A stretch of 64,000 nucleotides of DNA from Dermanyssus gallinae (lineage: Eukaryota > Arthropoda > Arachnida > Mesostigmata > Dermanyssidae): the NCBI GenBank assembly GCA_003439945.1, contig QVRM01001420.1:18501-82500 (forward strand). The letters are read 5' to 3'. The translations under genes were made by a program, and so were the position numbers. Positions within the stretch are counted from its first letter, which is position 1. Each line of letters opens with the position of its first letter. Under the pieces are notes generated by a model. That model worked only from the letters and a program-made list of their open reading frames with translations. It was not told the origin of the DNA and ran no database searches. This document shows, one piece after another, positions 1-22,900 of the stretch.

Positions 1-78
<78 letters not shown>
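1..78. repeat. (TA)n microsatellite at window edge
   Basis: Almost pure TA dinucleotides with one TG interruption. It lies in the intron downstream of the last visible GLUT exon. Confidence 0.95.
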
Positions 79-81
<3 letters not shown>

Positions 82-112
82 ACTTGTCTGCATGTTTTAG
101 CGTCCCACTTAC

Positions 113-11544
<11,432 letters not shown>

Positions 11545-13054
11545 CTGAAAGATGTCACACAACAAAAACTCCGCATTACCGAGCTCGTTTGGGTAAAAGT
11601 ACAACCGATGTGTTTATCAAGAATAATACTGGCAGAACCCTATGCTCAGAAAGTTGACTACTGTTAGACTTAATCGCAATACGCGCACATTTCCCCGGAG
11701 TAATTTTTCCGGAGTCAGCATAAAGCACACGTTACTGCACGTCGCGCCAACTGGTGTTTTTCTAGTATGCCGACGTAAATGCGTAGGATACCTAATTAAG
11801 TCCTACCATTAACATCTTAATGTCAATACAGTCAAAGCGTAAATTGCTTTTGTAAAAAGTGAAAAAAGAGAGGAGATTACGAGAAGATTCGCTTCAATAG
11901 CCTATAATGCAGTATATCATCACTACAGTTAACGGTGATCTGTTCGTTCTACGTATAGCTAAACCATATCTACAAGGGTAACACGGATTAAGTGACAAAC
12001 AGAAATGTGGTTTGTATCTGAAGGTTAGCCCAGGTGTATAGCTTACCTTCTCTGTCGTACAGTTATCCATGTTTGAGAATTAGGCACCAAACTACCAGAA
12101 CCCTGCGTGAAACTCGGTTGGCACTGTACAACGCTTCGCTACGAGAAGGGGTCTGCCCGGGAAACCGGTCCGTGTGAGGTGTACAAGAGAATGACAACCA
12201 GCAAACATTCGAATCGAAGGATAACACAGGAGTTGATTGCTTCGCCAAGAAAAATCCTTTCTCCTCACGGAGGAAAGGCTATCGATCGAGTGCGACCTAA
12301 CGAGAAAATGTGCTTTTTGGTACAGAGAGTAGCGGATCGGTTTCCGGTATACGGCAGTACCTATTTGGGTAGCCAGTATTCGGTGGGTTCTTGTCAAGCG
12401 GCCCCCAAACATGCAGATTTACTTTTGGCTACCGGTACTAAACATTTGAGGGAGTAGTGCCGGTAAATGTTGTCGTTGTTGTTCGTATAGTAATTCATAT
12501 AGTAGCAAAGTTGGTGAGCCGGCAGTATATTATTGTGGCCTCCCCTTTCTCGTGCCTAAGTGGAGGTGAACTATCCCCGCTGGTCGGGCGCGAATTACTT
12601 AGAGCAATGACCTGAATCACAATGCGATTTTCGTACAGCAACTCTTGGCATCTCACCGGCTGCGAGGCCTACCCAAGACCCGCTGTTAAACATAGGCCGT
12701 TGCGCCACACGTGCCAACACAACAACGGTCGTGCTTGGTCGTATAAATAACGAAATACGAAACTCGACTCGATCAAATTGTTACTAATAATACTTGCTAG
12801 GAGAATGGCGCTGCCGGTCGGTCATATTAGCTGTATGACTGTAGTATGCTAGAGACGAGACTGGTAAACTTGAAGAGGGAGGCCCCCCTCTATGTGACCA
12901 CAGGACGCTACTTAAGCTCGTTGTGTTCAAGGAACCCCTTCGAACCGTATGAGTTCCCGACGATCCCAAATCTGGCCGGCCTCTTTAAATTGTAGTGTTG
13001 TATTCTTACGAGGCATATACTGCGCGGCAACGCAAAACGAAATAATACAAGCTC

Positions 13055-13109
13055 CACCCGTGTAGCACCTTGTACTGGCTTTATACCAGTACAAGGTGCT
13101 ACACGGGTG
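13055..13109. repeat. Perfect 24-bp inverted repeat, 7-base loop
   Basis: Arms 13055-13078 and 13086-13109 are exact reverse complements. There is no T-run, so it is not a bacterial-type terminator, and this is a eukaryotic context. Confidence 0.9.
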
Positions 13110-13203
13110 TATGGAGATATATATATACATACATGGAAAATTAATTTTATTCTTTGGTATACAGATCCTATCAATGTTTTATTACCTGTACGTCAAAACT
13201 GAA

Positions 13204-13209
<6 letters not shown>

Positions 13210-13251
<42 letters not shown>
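13210..13251. repeat. (TA)n microsatellite
   Basis: An uninterrupted TA run of about 42 bases. Confidence 0.95.
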
Positions 13252-13255
<4 letters not shown>

Positions 13256-14218
13256 AATGTGGCTTCGCCATTCTGCAGTATTTAGTAAGGACCGTCAAAA
13301 TGTTTAGCCGGAATATTTCGGCGCCAGTTAACGTTACCTACTTTGCCGATACCAATTATGCAACGTTGGCGGCCGCTCAAGTGTCTTCGGTCAGGTGGAC
13401 CCTCAATATGTGTGTGTTATTGCGCAACTACTAACACTTTAGCTCTGCAAAGAACACTCTTATTTATCCTTAATTGTAGCCGTCGAACATATGCCAAATC
13501 GATTCATAAATAGATTTGATTCGCGCAACGCCGAGCTATCGATAGCTATTTCACCTGCACCGACTGTGAAGCGACGATCTGTTGAAAATGAACTACTTAT
13601 GTTTTTCGAAATTTGATTGTAGTCTTTTATGTACGATTTTACAATCCCAGAAGCCAGCGCTCCATATCTTCGAAGGCTGTGACCCGCACTTAAGATATGA
13701 ATGGCTTATTTGCTTGTTGCTATGTGTATGGCAAATGACGCATCATTATACAGTACAACCTCTTATGCGTCAATAAAGGTGCCTTTATGCGACATCATGG
13801 TATGCAAATATATTCAAAATGTGTTACGATGTATATCGTGATTTTTCATAAATACTGGTGCTTAATTACTGTATGTAAACTGCTGTAGCGGTTTACCCAA
13901 AAGTTATGGCAGTGTATGCTGAGTCGTTACGCCATAAAATGCCGTTATGGCTAGCCATTGCAGCTATCCGGCAAACTCCATAAATAGCACATTATGTCGT
14001 GCGAGACAAGCAGATCTGATAAAAGCATATCTCATAAATAGAATATGTGCTTAGGAGTTAACAGTATTGGTAACGCAAAACCGACGTTTATACGGCCAGG
14101 CCTGGAAACGGATCTACGTGATAATCACAAATGTGTGCCATATAGCTCAGACAGATAAAAGGTTCGTGCCGTTTTTGGCTAAAGAGACAACTCAAACTGG
14201 CAAGAATACCCGGGTTTA

Positions 14219-14980
14219 TTTATTCATAGATATCGTCTTCCCTTCTTCTCTCAATGACATCTTGGTAATGAATAATCAGATTTCGTTCAAATCTTGTCTT
14301 CAGGTGCGAGGTGCTGTACAGCATCTTCCAGTCAAAAAGTGGCCTGACTTTTTTCAACTCAGAGTTTTTGAGAGACCGGAATAGGTGATGGTCTAAAAGT
14401 GTTCGGATAGTATGCTGCGTGCTTAACAAGTTTCCAGCCCAGGTCTTATACCTTTCAGGGCTGGTGTTACTGACGTGAAGTCGCGCGTTTTCTTCGTGAA
14501 AGGTGACCCCTTTCCTGTTTTCAAATTGAGAACGCACGAACAAGGGTACAACATAACCTCAATTTAGCGGAAATTCCTCTTGGGGTGGCTCTACCTGTGT
14601 CCTCGAATTAGAATATTTGCTTACATTCTCGTAGGGGGGCCCATTTTTTATCGCAGGTTATTAAACGATCCAAAAATGACGCTTGCTAGTGACGATTGAG
14701 GAAAGAAGTGCAATTTCGCATGCACTCCAATTTGTTGGCGTTTGTTACCCAGTTGGTGAAAAGCCCACTTACACAGGTTAGCCCAAATCTTTTGCGTACT
14801 GACAATGGCTGCTTGGTCTACTTCAATTTCTTCTGCATTTCTCTTAAATTTTGTCATAGAAAGAGAACGTTTTTTTGCATAATGAAGTGCAGAATGTCTG
14901 CTTCCAGAAATGATGGTCGACCAAAGCTTAGTTTATCAGTGTGGCGACTTGGCCTAGGGTTTTCCCAGTCTACCGGTTAG
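14219..14980 (-). pseudogene. Mariner-like transposase relic
   Basis: The minus-strand ORF at 14220-14543 reads ENRKGVTFHEENARLHVS and then DHHLFRSLKNS. Mariner transposases have NRKGVIFHHDNARPH and a later DYHLFRSLQ block, so this is the region of the second and third catalytic Asp. The HDNARPH Asp is replaced by Glu here, and the third Asp region is disturbed. Further upstream (to about 14980) weaker matching text is broken by stops. A dead copy. Confidence 0.7.
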
Positions 14981-15669
14981 ATTCCTGTTGTTGATCGAAT
15001 TTTCTTACCATACTCCTCACAGGTCACATAACGATGAGGCACAGACGTTCCCGATTCGCTTAGACTACTTAGAGTACTAGTAGTAGTACCACTTCTAAGC
15101 ATAAAAATGATGGATAAGGCAGACAATTGTTAGCTCTATAAATAAGGTAGACAATGAATGTGTGCAATTATCTACAAGAAATGTAAATAAACAAACAGTT
15201 GAAACAGTTGAGTTATTATCCGATATCCCAGTGTTCCATCCTATATACTTGAGAAAACTCTAGTAGCACGCTAATAGAAGGTGACTCACCTTGATTACTT
15301 GTGTGATCTAGCTCGACATAGTTCTATACTGCTGTTGTCAGCGTATTATATACATTGCCCCCGATATGCGCAATCGACTCCGCCACGGTCATAACTAAAG
15401 CGTCGTGGGTTCTCTTTTGGTTCTCCGTATTTGGCGTCGGAATATCTGCTACTGCGTCTCTGGCTTACAGTACAAAAAAGGAAGCCTCCATTTTGAGTGT
15501 CTGAAGACAGTCGTGAAGTAGACTATCATCATAGCAAAGTCTAAATCTTAGAGACTACGGAATTCAAGTTACTTGACAACTAAACTCACCTCATAACTGT
15601 GCAGGTACCCAAAAGCCCACACCGGTAGATCAATTTTGTTATGATATCATATGACGTTTATTTATTTTT

Positions 15670-16955
15670 AATTGTAGTGTCTCATTTGTGTTACAACTTC
15701 ATATAGCTCCATGGCTAGTGCAAAGCAAACGTACAAATTCTAGTAAGATTTCAAACATTATCACCGTAATATCTCGTGTTATTACAATTGATGATCTATG
15801 GATTGTGTACATTTTTACATAGTTCTGGTTTAATCAGATGCAAGTTAATGTAAGGTAGTGCGTTTCCGCAGTGTTTTTGAATTGACTAAGCGATATTGGT
15901 GTCATTGTGTCACTAGGCAACAAGTTCCACAAGGTAGCTTTTAAACTACGGAGTGCAAACCTCGATTGTGTACTTGTAGCCGAGGAAACAATAAGCAAGT
16001 GAGATGCCGAGCCGCGGGTGTTTTGGGTTCTTGCAGAAGGCCAACCAGGTTGGGATGGTGACCAAGGAGAATATGTTTTATTTCGGCACCTGTGGCAAAT
16101 TTAATTAGGTATGATTACGGGAGCACTGAGAGTTATTTATATTGTTCTATTGTTATTGGAACGCGCTGTGCGAAACCTAAAACGAGGCGAAGCGCCCTTT
16201 TCTTAAGCAAATGAAGCGGAGTTACTATTATTTATTTATTACCACCCGGGCTGGGTAAGTGTGATTGTGTTACATCACAGTGTTTCGACACAACAATCGA
16301 TCTAGCGTTTTGCCAGTTCTGTATAAAGCGGAGTTATATGACACGCATGAGAAAAACCGTACACATTCAACCCATATGTTATATGGCGGCTACACCACTG
16401 ACAATTTGTTTCTGACATGTTCCGCATGCGCCTGGGACGTCAGAAACCCCTACACCGAATACCGGGAAGTTCGTTTCAACTGGTATATCAAGCGTGCGAT
16501 CGCATGCAAACGCTTCAAGATTTATTGTCGGTTGGCCTCTTAAAATTCAACAACTCCTGTTTTTGACCAATTAATGTAGAGGCCTTTATTTCTGATAGCC
16601 TCTCTATATCCTTATGAATCATTGCCTCAACCTGTTGGGGGAGTCGCCTACGAATAGCGTTGTGACAAGCCGTTGTGTCTTCAGCAAATAACGTTAGGAA
16701 TATTGTTACCAAAACTAATAAATAAAAGCAGACCACTGGTGCTCCCTTGATCCACTCTAATTGATATATTTTCTATATGAAAAAGGGATTGTCACCTCTT
16801 GAAAAATGACTTTTGACGTCTTTCGGAGATGAAAGAGCGCACCGCACCCACTTCATAAAATTTTCATTCGCCCGATAAATAGAGAGGTTTTTAAAATAAT
16901 ATCTAGGTCCACGGTACCAAACGCCTTTCTAAGATCATCCATCGTATGAGATAAA
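15670..16955 (-). pseudogene. CR1/L2-like LINE relic A: RT core to 3' tail
   Basis: Read on the minus strand from 16955 downwards, it starts with DDLRKAFGTVDLDIIL (RT block with the first catalytic Asp). It passes a degraded GVPQGS-like block and FAEDTTACHN, where the usual YADDT has become FAEDT. At about 15990-15850 it ends with LWNLLPSDTMTPISLSQFK, the standard C-terminus of CR1-like proteins. The 3' tail follows to about 15675 and is shared with 32098-32300 and 44725-44890. Many stops and shifts are present. It begins abruptly at the RT, so it is 5' truncated. Confidence 0.7.
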
Positions 16956-17210
16956 TCTGATCATTGCGTATGAGATCTTCAAAAACCCGGAAGTCAACAC
17001 GACGCTGGTATTCCGCGACACTTGGGAGTACGACCCTGTCACGCGCCAAGTTGCACCTTCTTAAGACTCTCTTTAAAAAACGTGTCCTCAATACGCAGCA
17101 AACATATATTTTTATCGTAGAAAGGTGCCCACACGTGAGCACAGGATGACAATTTTGGCACTACGAGGGCTTCGTAAAGGCGCAGGTATTGTGTGCCCGG
17201 AATTTCATAT
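16956..17210 (-). pseudogene. CR1-like LINE relic B, downstream half
   Basis: The minus strand reads LRLYEALVVPKLSSCAHVWAP followed by a degraded block and SVAEYQRRVDFRVFEDLIRN. This is the post-RT segment typical of CR1-like elements (LYKALVxPxLEYCxPVW and later LExRRxxxDL). It continues the RT that is cut off at 19313, so the LTR element at 17211-19312 sits inside this LINE. Confidence 0.65.
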
Positions 17211-17720
17211 TGTAACGATGTTGTTGCTACGCTAAGATACTGGGGATGGTAGCTCAGCCGGGCGGTTACTACGACACGAGGGACTCAGGTACGATGAATG
17301 ACAACACGGAGCGTAGGTCTGGCGTCAAGCGTAACCGGGCTACGAATGGTTGTCGCCCATGCTGCCTTGGTCTATTTTATTCACTCAAGGTACGCCGTAG
17401 CGTTCATATAGTAATAATGTTAAATGATGGAATCGAATCTTCTCGAACATTCGGCAACGGAACATTCCACTCGTCCTCTTCGCTGATTGGTCGGTTTAAC
17501 TACGCATTATCATAACGTGCATTGTCAATGGCGGTGCCGTCGCCGCAGGTCAGGTACATAGGTCTGATGATGATGTTGCCGATGTGGCGCGACAGGTCGG
17601 CGGTGATGCACGTCGTCGCCAGGTAGCTGAGCGGTCTCATGTGGAGGCTGTTGCACGTTCGATGATGTCCTCGGTCGACTGTGGTGTCGTTGTGGTGTTG
17701 TTGTGTTTAACTTCGTTACA
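17211..17720 (-). repeat. 3' LTR
   Basis: 510 bases, ending with the terminal inverted heptamer TGTAACG/CGTTACA. It carries GTCC and TTTAAC where the other LTR has GTGC and TCTAAC. It abuts the polypurine tract at 17721. Confidence 0.85.
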
Positions 17721-17805
17721 CTGCCCCCCCCCCCCCTCTGGACTGGCTCGTCCCGAGCCAAGCGTGTGTCTCGGGTTAGTGAGCATACAAACTCTTGTGT
17801 CCATC

Positions 17806-18240
17806 TCAGGGGTTGCCGTTGGCGGCCGGGCTGGGTCGGTTCGGTGGTGGTAAACGTTGATTCGTGGCACTTGGTATTTTGCGTATGTGGTCGGTGCTTG
17901 GATGGTCTCTGTCGCCAGACGAGTCACTCTGGTGGTTCGAGTCGTTGGTCTGGATGAACGGTTTACTTCTGCATACATGGACTATCTGCCGTCTCCGTCG
18001 GGGTCCGGGGGTGTTGGCTGTCTCGGTCGATTCCACGTCCACAGTTGTCGGGTTGGTCACTTTCACTATGTTGTACGGTCCGAAGTGTCTTCTCTGGAGT
18101 TTGTCGGATTTACCGACTCTTGGACTCGTTGGGTGTGTGTGAGCACTAAGTCGTTTGCTCGGAACGATGGTTCTGTCTTGAACTCTGTCGTTCGTGGTCG
18201 GGTAGGTCGGGGTTGATCACTTGTCGGGTCTCGTCGCGCA
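17806..18240 (-). pseudogene. Integrase C-terminal (GPY/F-like) fragment of the LTR element
   Basis: The minus strand reads RANDLVLTHTQRVQES, shifts frame near 18090, and continues RRHFGPYNIVKVTNP and later RRQIVHVCRSKPF. The order NDLVLxH, then FGPYxIVKV, then VVHVxRLKPF is typical of the integrase tail of Ty3/gypsy pol. The frameshift and the missing catalytic core mean it is not functional. It fixes the orientation of the element as minus. Confidence 0.65.
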
Positions 18241-18780
18241 TGGACGGCCTCGTGGTCGGTCGGCGTCGGTGGACTTGGTCGGGAAGCGTTGTCGGCGTCA
18301 GTGGCTGTGCTCGGGGAGCGTCGGCTTCGGTAGCCGTGGTCAGAGGTCGTAATCGGCATCGGTGGCCGTGGTCAGAGGTCGTAATCGGCGTCGGTGGCCG
18401 TGGTCGGGGGGCGTCGTCGGCTTCGGTGGCCGTGGTCGGTCGTGGTCGGTCGTTGTCTTCTCGTTGTCGGTCGCGGTTCGGTCGTAGTTGGTTGCTTGTT
18501 CGTGGTCGTTGGCGGTCTGGTCGTAGTCGGTCTGGTCGTAGTCGGTTGATCGCTTGTCGTCGGCCGCGTCTTGGTTCGGTCCGTTTGCCGTGTGGTCACT
18601 GGCATTGTCCGTCGTCACCTCCGTTGGTTCGCAAATGTAACGAGTTCATTGTTCGGTCGGTGACGGTGTCCTGGTCGTTGCTAGTGGTCGGTCGGTTGTT
18701 GTTCGTTGAGGTGCGTGCGCCGCGTGGTCACTGCATCGTCCGTTGTCGCCTCGGTTGGTTCGCCGCCCGTTGGTAGAGAG
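18240..18780. repeat. G/T-rich imperfect minisatellite inside the LTR element
   Basis: Repeated GGTCGG, GGTCGT and GGTGGCCGTGG words. The clearest part is around 18325-18440, with units of about 33 bases built on GTGGCCGTGGTCAGAGGTCG. Long open frames across it on both strands are products of the repeat, not genes. Confidence 0.7.
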
Positions 18781-18802
18781 AGATCGAAGCATCTCCACCA
18801 AA

Positions 18803-19312
18803 TGTAACGATGTTGTTGCTACGCTAAGATACTGGGGATGGTAGCTCAGCCGGGCGGTTACTACGACACGAGGGACTCAGGTACGATGAATGACAACACG
18901 GAGCGTAGGTCTGGCGTCAAGCGTAACCGGGCTACGAATGGTTGTCGCCCATGCTGCCTTGGTCTATTTTATTCACTCAAGGTACGCCGTAGCGTTCATA
19001 TAGTAATAATGTTAAATGATGGAATCGAATCTTCTCGAACATTCGGCAACGGAACATTCCACTCGTCCTCTTCGCTGATTGGTCGGTTTAACTACGCATT
19101 ATCATAACGTGCATTGTCAATGGCGGTGCCGTCGCCGCAGGTCAGGTACATAGGTCTGATGATGATGTTGCCGATGTGGCGCGACAGGTCGGCGGTGATG
19201 CACGTCGTCGCCAGGTAGCTGAGCGGTCTCATGTGGAGGCTGTTGCACGTTCGATGATGTGCTCGGTCGACTGTGGTGTCGTTGTGGTGTTGTTGTGTCT
19301 AACTTCGTTACA
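18803..19312 (-). repeat. 5' LTR
   Basis: 510 bases, nearly identical to 17211-17720. It is followed inward by the putative primer-binding site at 18800-18785. Confidence 0.85.
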
Positions 19313-20705
19313 CTATGCCTATCGAGCGTAACTCCTAGATCATTGTAGCATGTTACCTCATGTACAGGGAAATCTTTTTTGCTGAAACGACAAGTTGTCG
19401 GAAGCTGTCTTCAGATTCGCGCACTTTGGAACTGAGATTACCAGATCATTTACCTTACACCAGGTGGCAATACTATTCATGCCTGCTTGAATATTTAGGC
19501 AATCCTCGTTTCCACTGATCTGGGCATACATTTTTAGATCGTCCGCATACATTTTGTATGTTATGCTTAGGTTGCGCAGATGTACACCCAAGTCCTGAGT
19601 GAAGATTATATACATAAGTTGGCAGGAGCCTTGCGACACTCCAGAAGGGCATGGGGAGCACTCCGAAAGCGAGTCACTGACTTTGACGACGAAGGTGCGA
19701 TCTCTTAGATATGAGCGACACCAAGCCACGATTTAAGGGCCAATTCCAAGCGCCGTCATGTTAGATAAAAGAATCGTATGATTTACCCTGTCGAATGGTC
19801 GCGAAAAAGAAAAAAAAAGACCGTGTGCATGGAGATGGCCCTGTTACGCGAGATAGCCCATTCATGGCAGACCTCGAAAAGTTGAGTTCCAATAAAGCGC
19901 GCCTTTCTAATCAACGATATTCTTTTCCACGGGAAGACACGGTATAAAGCCCTGAACTGCCGATCGGTAGTTTTCTGGGAGGGATCGCGGTCCCTTTTTG
20001 CGCACAGCGGCCACAACGGACTTTTTAAAAGACAGCGGGAGCGCCCCGTCCTCGAAACTATGAGTAAAGATCATTTCCAGAGATTCCGCGAGGTTCAAGG
20101 CCAACCCGTAAACGAAAATTGGCGGGAACCCATTGAAGGTCAGACTGCACTTCCTTTTTGTTTCACGCGTAGATGAGCTCAGGAGTGAATACGACGTCAT
20201 TTAGGCAGGCATCCGTTTGCTTAGTCGCGACGAAGCTTGAGTCGCCAGGCTGTCCGAAATGACGTCTTAAAGCTTTTGATTTCCCAGCAAGCATCTTCTA
20301 CAGCTATGTGATCGCCACAGGAAAGAGGAGCTACTCTTGCCTGAAGATTTAGACGTTTCTTGGCGAAGCGGAAGAAACGCTCAGCGTCATTGGGATCTAG
20401 CTAGTCTTCTTCTAAACGGCGAAAACGAGATGATGCGCGGTCTAGTTCACGGGACAGCCGTAAGCGCGATTCTACAGACAGTCCGGACAAATCACGGCTT
20501 AGGCGTGTTGGGGGGACGTTGATAGCGTTGATAGGGGACGATCGGGCACAATGCTGCGGCAAGAAACGATCAAGAAGGTCCAAAGAGATATTTACGAAGG
20601 TTTCATATTGATCGTTGGCGGAAGGGCATATGAAGAAAATTTGGCGCCAATCAATAGACAACACCTTCGCACGAATTGCGTCGTAATTGGCCTTCATGTA
20701 GTTAA
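19313..20705 (-). pseudogene. CR1/jockey-like LINE relic B, linker and RT
   Basis: The minus strand carries, in order, a linker ORF (20401-20697, with RLSRELDRASSRFRRLE) and an RT start (19907-20200, with ALPLSFKKSVVAAVRKKG and LPENYR). A finger/palm part with frame breaks follows, then SGVSQGSCQLMYIIF and MYADDLKMYAQISG (19358-19729), and finally NDLGVTLDRH at the LTR boundary. YADD, the two catalytic Asp, is intact. The frame is broken several times. It continues beyond the LTR element at 17210. Confidence 0.8.
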
Positions 20706-20744
20706 CCCCTGGGTTGCAGGGGCACGGACGGCCAGTTCAAAATA

Positions 20745-20747
<3 letters not shown>

Positions 20748-20804
<57 letters not shown>
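20748..20804. repeat. (TA)n microsatellite
   Basis: About 57 bases of TA just beyond the 5' end of the LINE relic. Confidence 0.95.
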
Positions 20805-20808
<4 letters not shown>

Positions 20809-21568
20809 TATAATAAAGCAAGTGGATTTTCTACTGTATGCGTATACATACGTGCATAATACCTTCGAAGCGGATTCCCAGCTACGTTGGTTCAACAATA
20901 GGCGAGAGTACGCTCGACTGATTAATGACCCTTGTAGTATACCTCTCTGCGAGAAGGTATAGCTAGACCTCTCTGTGAATTGATAGAATAAAGCGCGGGT
21001 TTCTTTAACAGCGTAAACAAGGTACACACAACACTTAGAGAGCAAATACATTGTGGCCTATTACATAGCTGGTATAATAATTAAAGTCCTCCTGGCGTTA
21101 ATAATAAATAAAATACTTTAGAGGATATTCATGTGTATAGAGGCAGCGTTTAATGCCAAACAAATATAGGTGGACTACAAGTGGATCTGCGTGCAACCAC
21201 GATGGGTCGGCTTCTACCCCAACGAAAATGCAATATTATTTTTTAATGTCGCAAAAAAAAAACAAAGAGTCAATGTTGACGAACTGCTCGCCAAAAACTC
21301 TAAATATTGAAAACGTTCGTTGGAGCAATGCACTTTGGCCGAACAGGGTACTACTCTCAGGCGACTGGTTACTATGCGAAAGAATTGATTTTCTTCGCCA
21401 GGCAAAGTAAAATTCGCTGATACAAAGGCGATTCTACGATGAATCGTTCATACATTTCAAGGAGGCGGTCAATAAGATAAGAGGTTACAGCAGGCTGCGA
21501 TTAAGTGACCCGTCTGTTGTTGTTCGTAGATAAAGTTGACAGTGACGTAAGGTGAACAGCATTCGATA

Positions 21569-21570
21569 TC

Positions 21571-21608
<38 letters not shown>

Positions 21609-21631
21609 GTATATATATATATATATATTTG

Positions 21632-21721
<90 letters not shown>
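21569..21721. repeat. (TA)n microsatellite with TATG and TTTG interruptions
   Basis: About 150 bases of TA in blocks separated by two near-identical TATTTG interruptions and one TATG run, which suggests internal block duplication. Confidence 0.95.
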
Positions 21722-22179
21722 AAGGACAACTCGATAGCGTGATCAATGAATGTAGAGCTTCATCGAGCATCAGCTTTGGTCAGCTCGAAGTGTCAATGCT
21801 CTGCTTGGGTGTTGTTGTACTTTAAGATTCGTTCAGAATTACAATACAATTAGGTAGGTTTGCGGATGGACCAATGTGGTCTCCGTCTAGTGCACCAGTA
21901 TTGGACACAGACGACACACCAGTGCTGTGTTCTAATTAACGATGAGTTCCGCGTACGATGTTTCCTCGCATGCTCTACTTGTAGAGTGGCTGGCAGAGAG
22001 AGCTGTGTGGCCACAACCGAAGCTTCTATGGCGAGCTGTGATCGTTTTCCCGGTTGGCCGGTGAGCCGGCGTTCGAGTCTTCCGTCGTCAAAGAGTGTAC
22101 GTTTGCGTCGACTTTTTTGTCATCGCCCGGCGGGGGACAGATAGCATTTCTGTCTGTCTGTCTGTTGTGTAATAGCGGT

Positions 22180-22214
<35 letters not shown>

Positions 22215-22639
22215 AGCGGAGCTGTTGCTGGTGTTGCTTTCGGCATTTTCCATGAACGTTCTATCTACCCGTCTTTGTTTCGAGCTTCTTAATCTGCTGG
22301 CTCATGCCGCCGCTGCTGCTGCTGCTGCTGTTGAATAAACGAATATCTTTCTTTCTCTTAAATCTCAAGCGCTCCTCATCGACCGCGCACTCTCCTAATT
22401 ATCGGCGATGGCATTATGATGGAATTATCGACGACAACAGCCAAAATTTGGCTTCTCTCACTTCGTTTGCCCTTTCCACACACTTTGGTTCATTGTGTTG
22501 TGGCCGTTGCTCTCTCAGTTTAGATACAACCTAAAAAAAATACACTCAGGCAAACACGTTCTCACCCAACCAACCAACTGCCCAATAGCACACCGCAAAA
22601 GAGATACGCTTAAGAGAATAATAGCTTTCCTCATTCGTT

Positions 22640-22900
22640 GGGTTTTGCTGCTGTTGTTGTTGTTGTTGCTGCGCTTGGTGTTGTTTTTCTACTGTTAGGA
22701 CCGGGCAACGCTAAGAAGTGTCCGCAGCGACGACGACAACAACAACAACAGTTAAAGAGTGTTGTTAAATTGTTGTTTTTGTCATTGTTGTTGTTATTGT
22801 TGTTAAATTGCTGATGTTGTTGTGATTGCTGATGTCGTTGATGTCGTTGATGTTGTTGTTGTCGTTGTTGTTGCTATTGTCAAGTGTGGCAGCAGCAGCA
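22640..22900. repeat. GTT/CTG trinucleotide-rich stretch upstream of DDI1
   Basis: Repeated GTT, GTC and CTG triplets with an AAC block at 22735-22752. It lies 400-650 bases before the DDI1 start codon and could fall in the promoter or 5' UTR. Confidence 0.8.

Larger units (their letters stand above)
11545..15665. other. Non-coding interval upstream of GLUT
   Basis: No convincing exon was seen. ORFs at 12092-12457 are open on both strands and match nothing I recognise. The interval holds a perfect short hairpin (13055-13109), a (TA)n run (13210-13251) and a mariner relic (14219-14980). Confidence 0.5.
17211..19312 (-). mobile_element. Ty3/gypsy-type LTR retrotransposon, internally deleted
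   Basis: Two direct repeats of 510 bases (17211-17720 and 18803-19312) begin TGTAACG and end CGTTACA; I count two differences between them. In minus orientation, 18800-18785 reads TGGTGGAGATGCTTCG just inside the 5' LTR, a plausible tRNA primer-binding site. AGAGGGGGGGGGGGGCAG abuts the 3' LTR, a clear polypurine tract. Only 1082 bases lie between the LTRs, far short of gag-pol. What remains includes an integrase C-terminal fragment and a G/T-rich repetitive stretch. The flanks give at best an imperfect 4-base duplication (ATAT versus CTAT on the plus strand). The element splits a CR1-like LINE. It is recent by LTR identity but cannot be autonomous. Confidence 0.85.
20706..22880. other. Intergenic interval
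   Basis: Mostly microsatellite: (TA)n at 20748-20804, 21569-21721 and 22181-22211, then GTT/CTG-rich sequence from 22640. No credible exon was seen. Confidence 0.6.

Noticed and set aside
12092..12457. Overlapping ORFs of 106 and 116 codons on opposite strands
   Set aside because: Open on both strands over the same bases with no family resemblance; nothing favours either strand.
17800..18360. Intact retroviral-type pol gene
   Set aside because: Only a C-terminal integrase fragment in two frames is present; the catalytic core, RT and protease are absent.
18213..18776. 187-codon Arg/Ser/Val-rich ORF, and Thr/Asp-rich ORFs on the other strand
   Set aside because: Generated by the GGTCGG/GGTGGCC minisatellite inside the LTR element.
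22640..22870. CRISPR-like regular repeats
   Set aside because: They are trinucleotide microsatellites with no spacers, in a eukaryotic genome.
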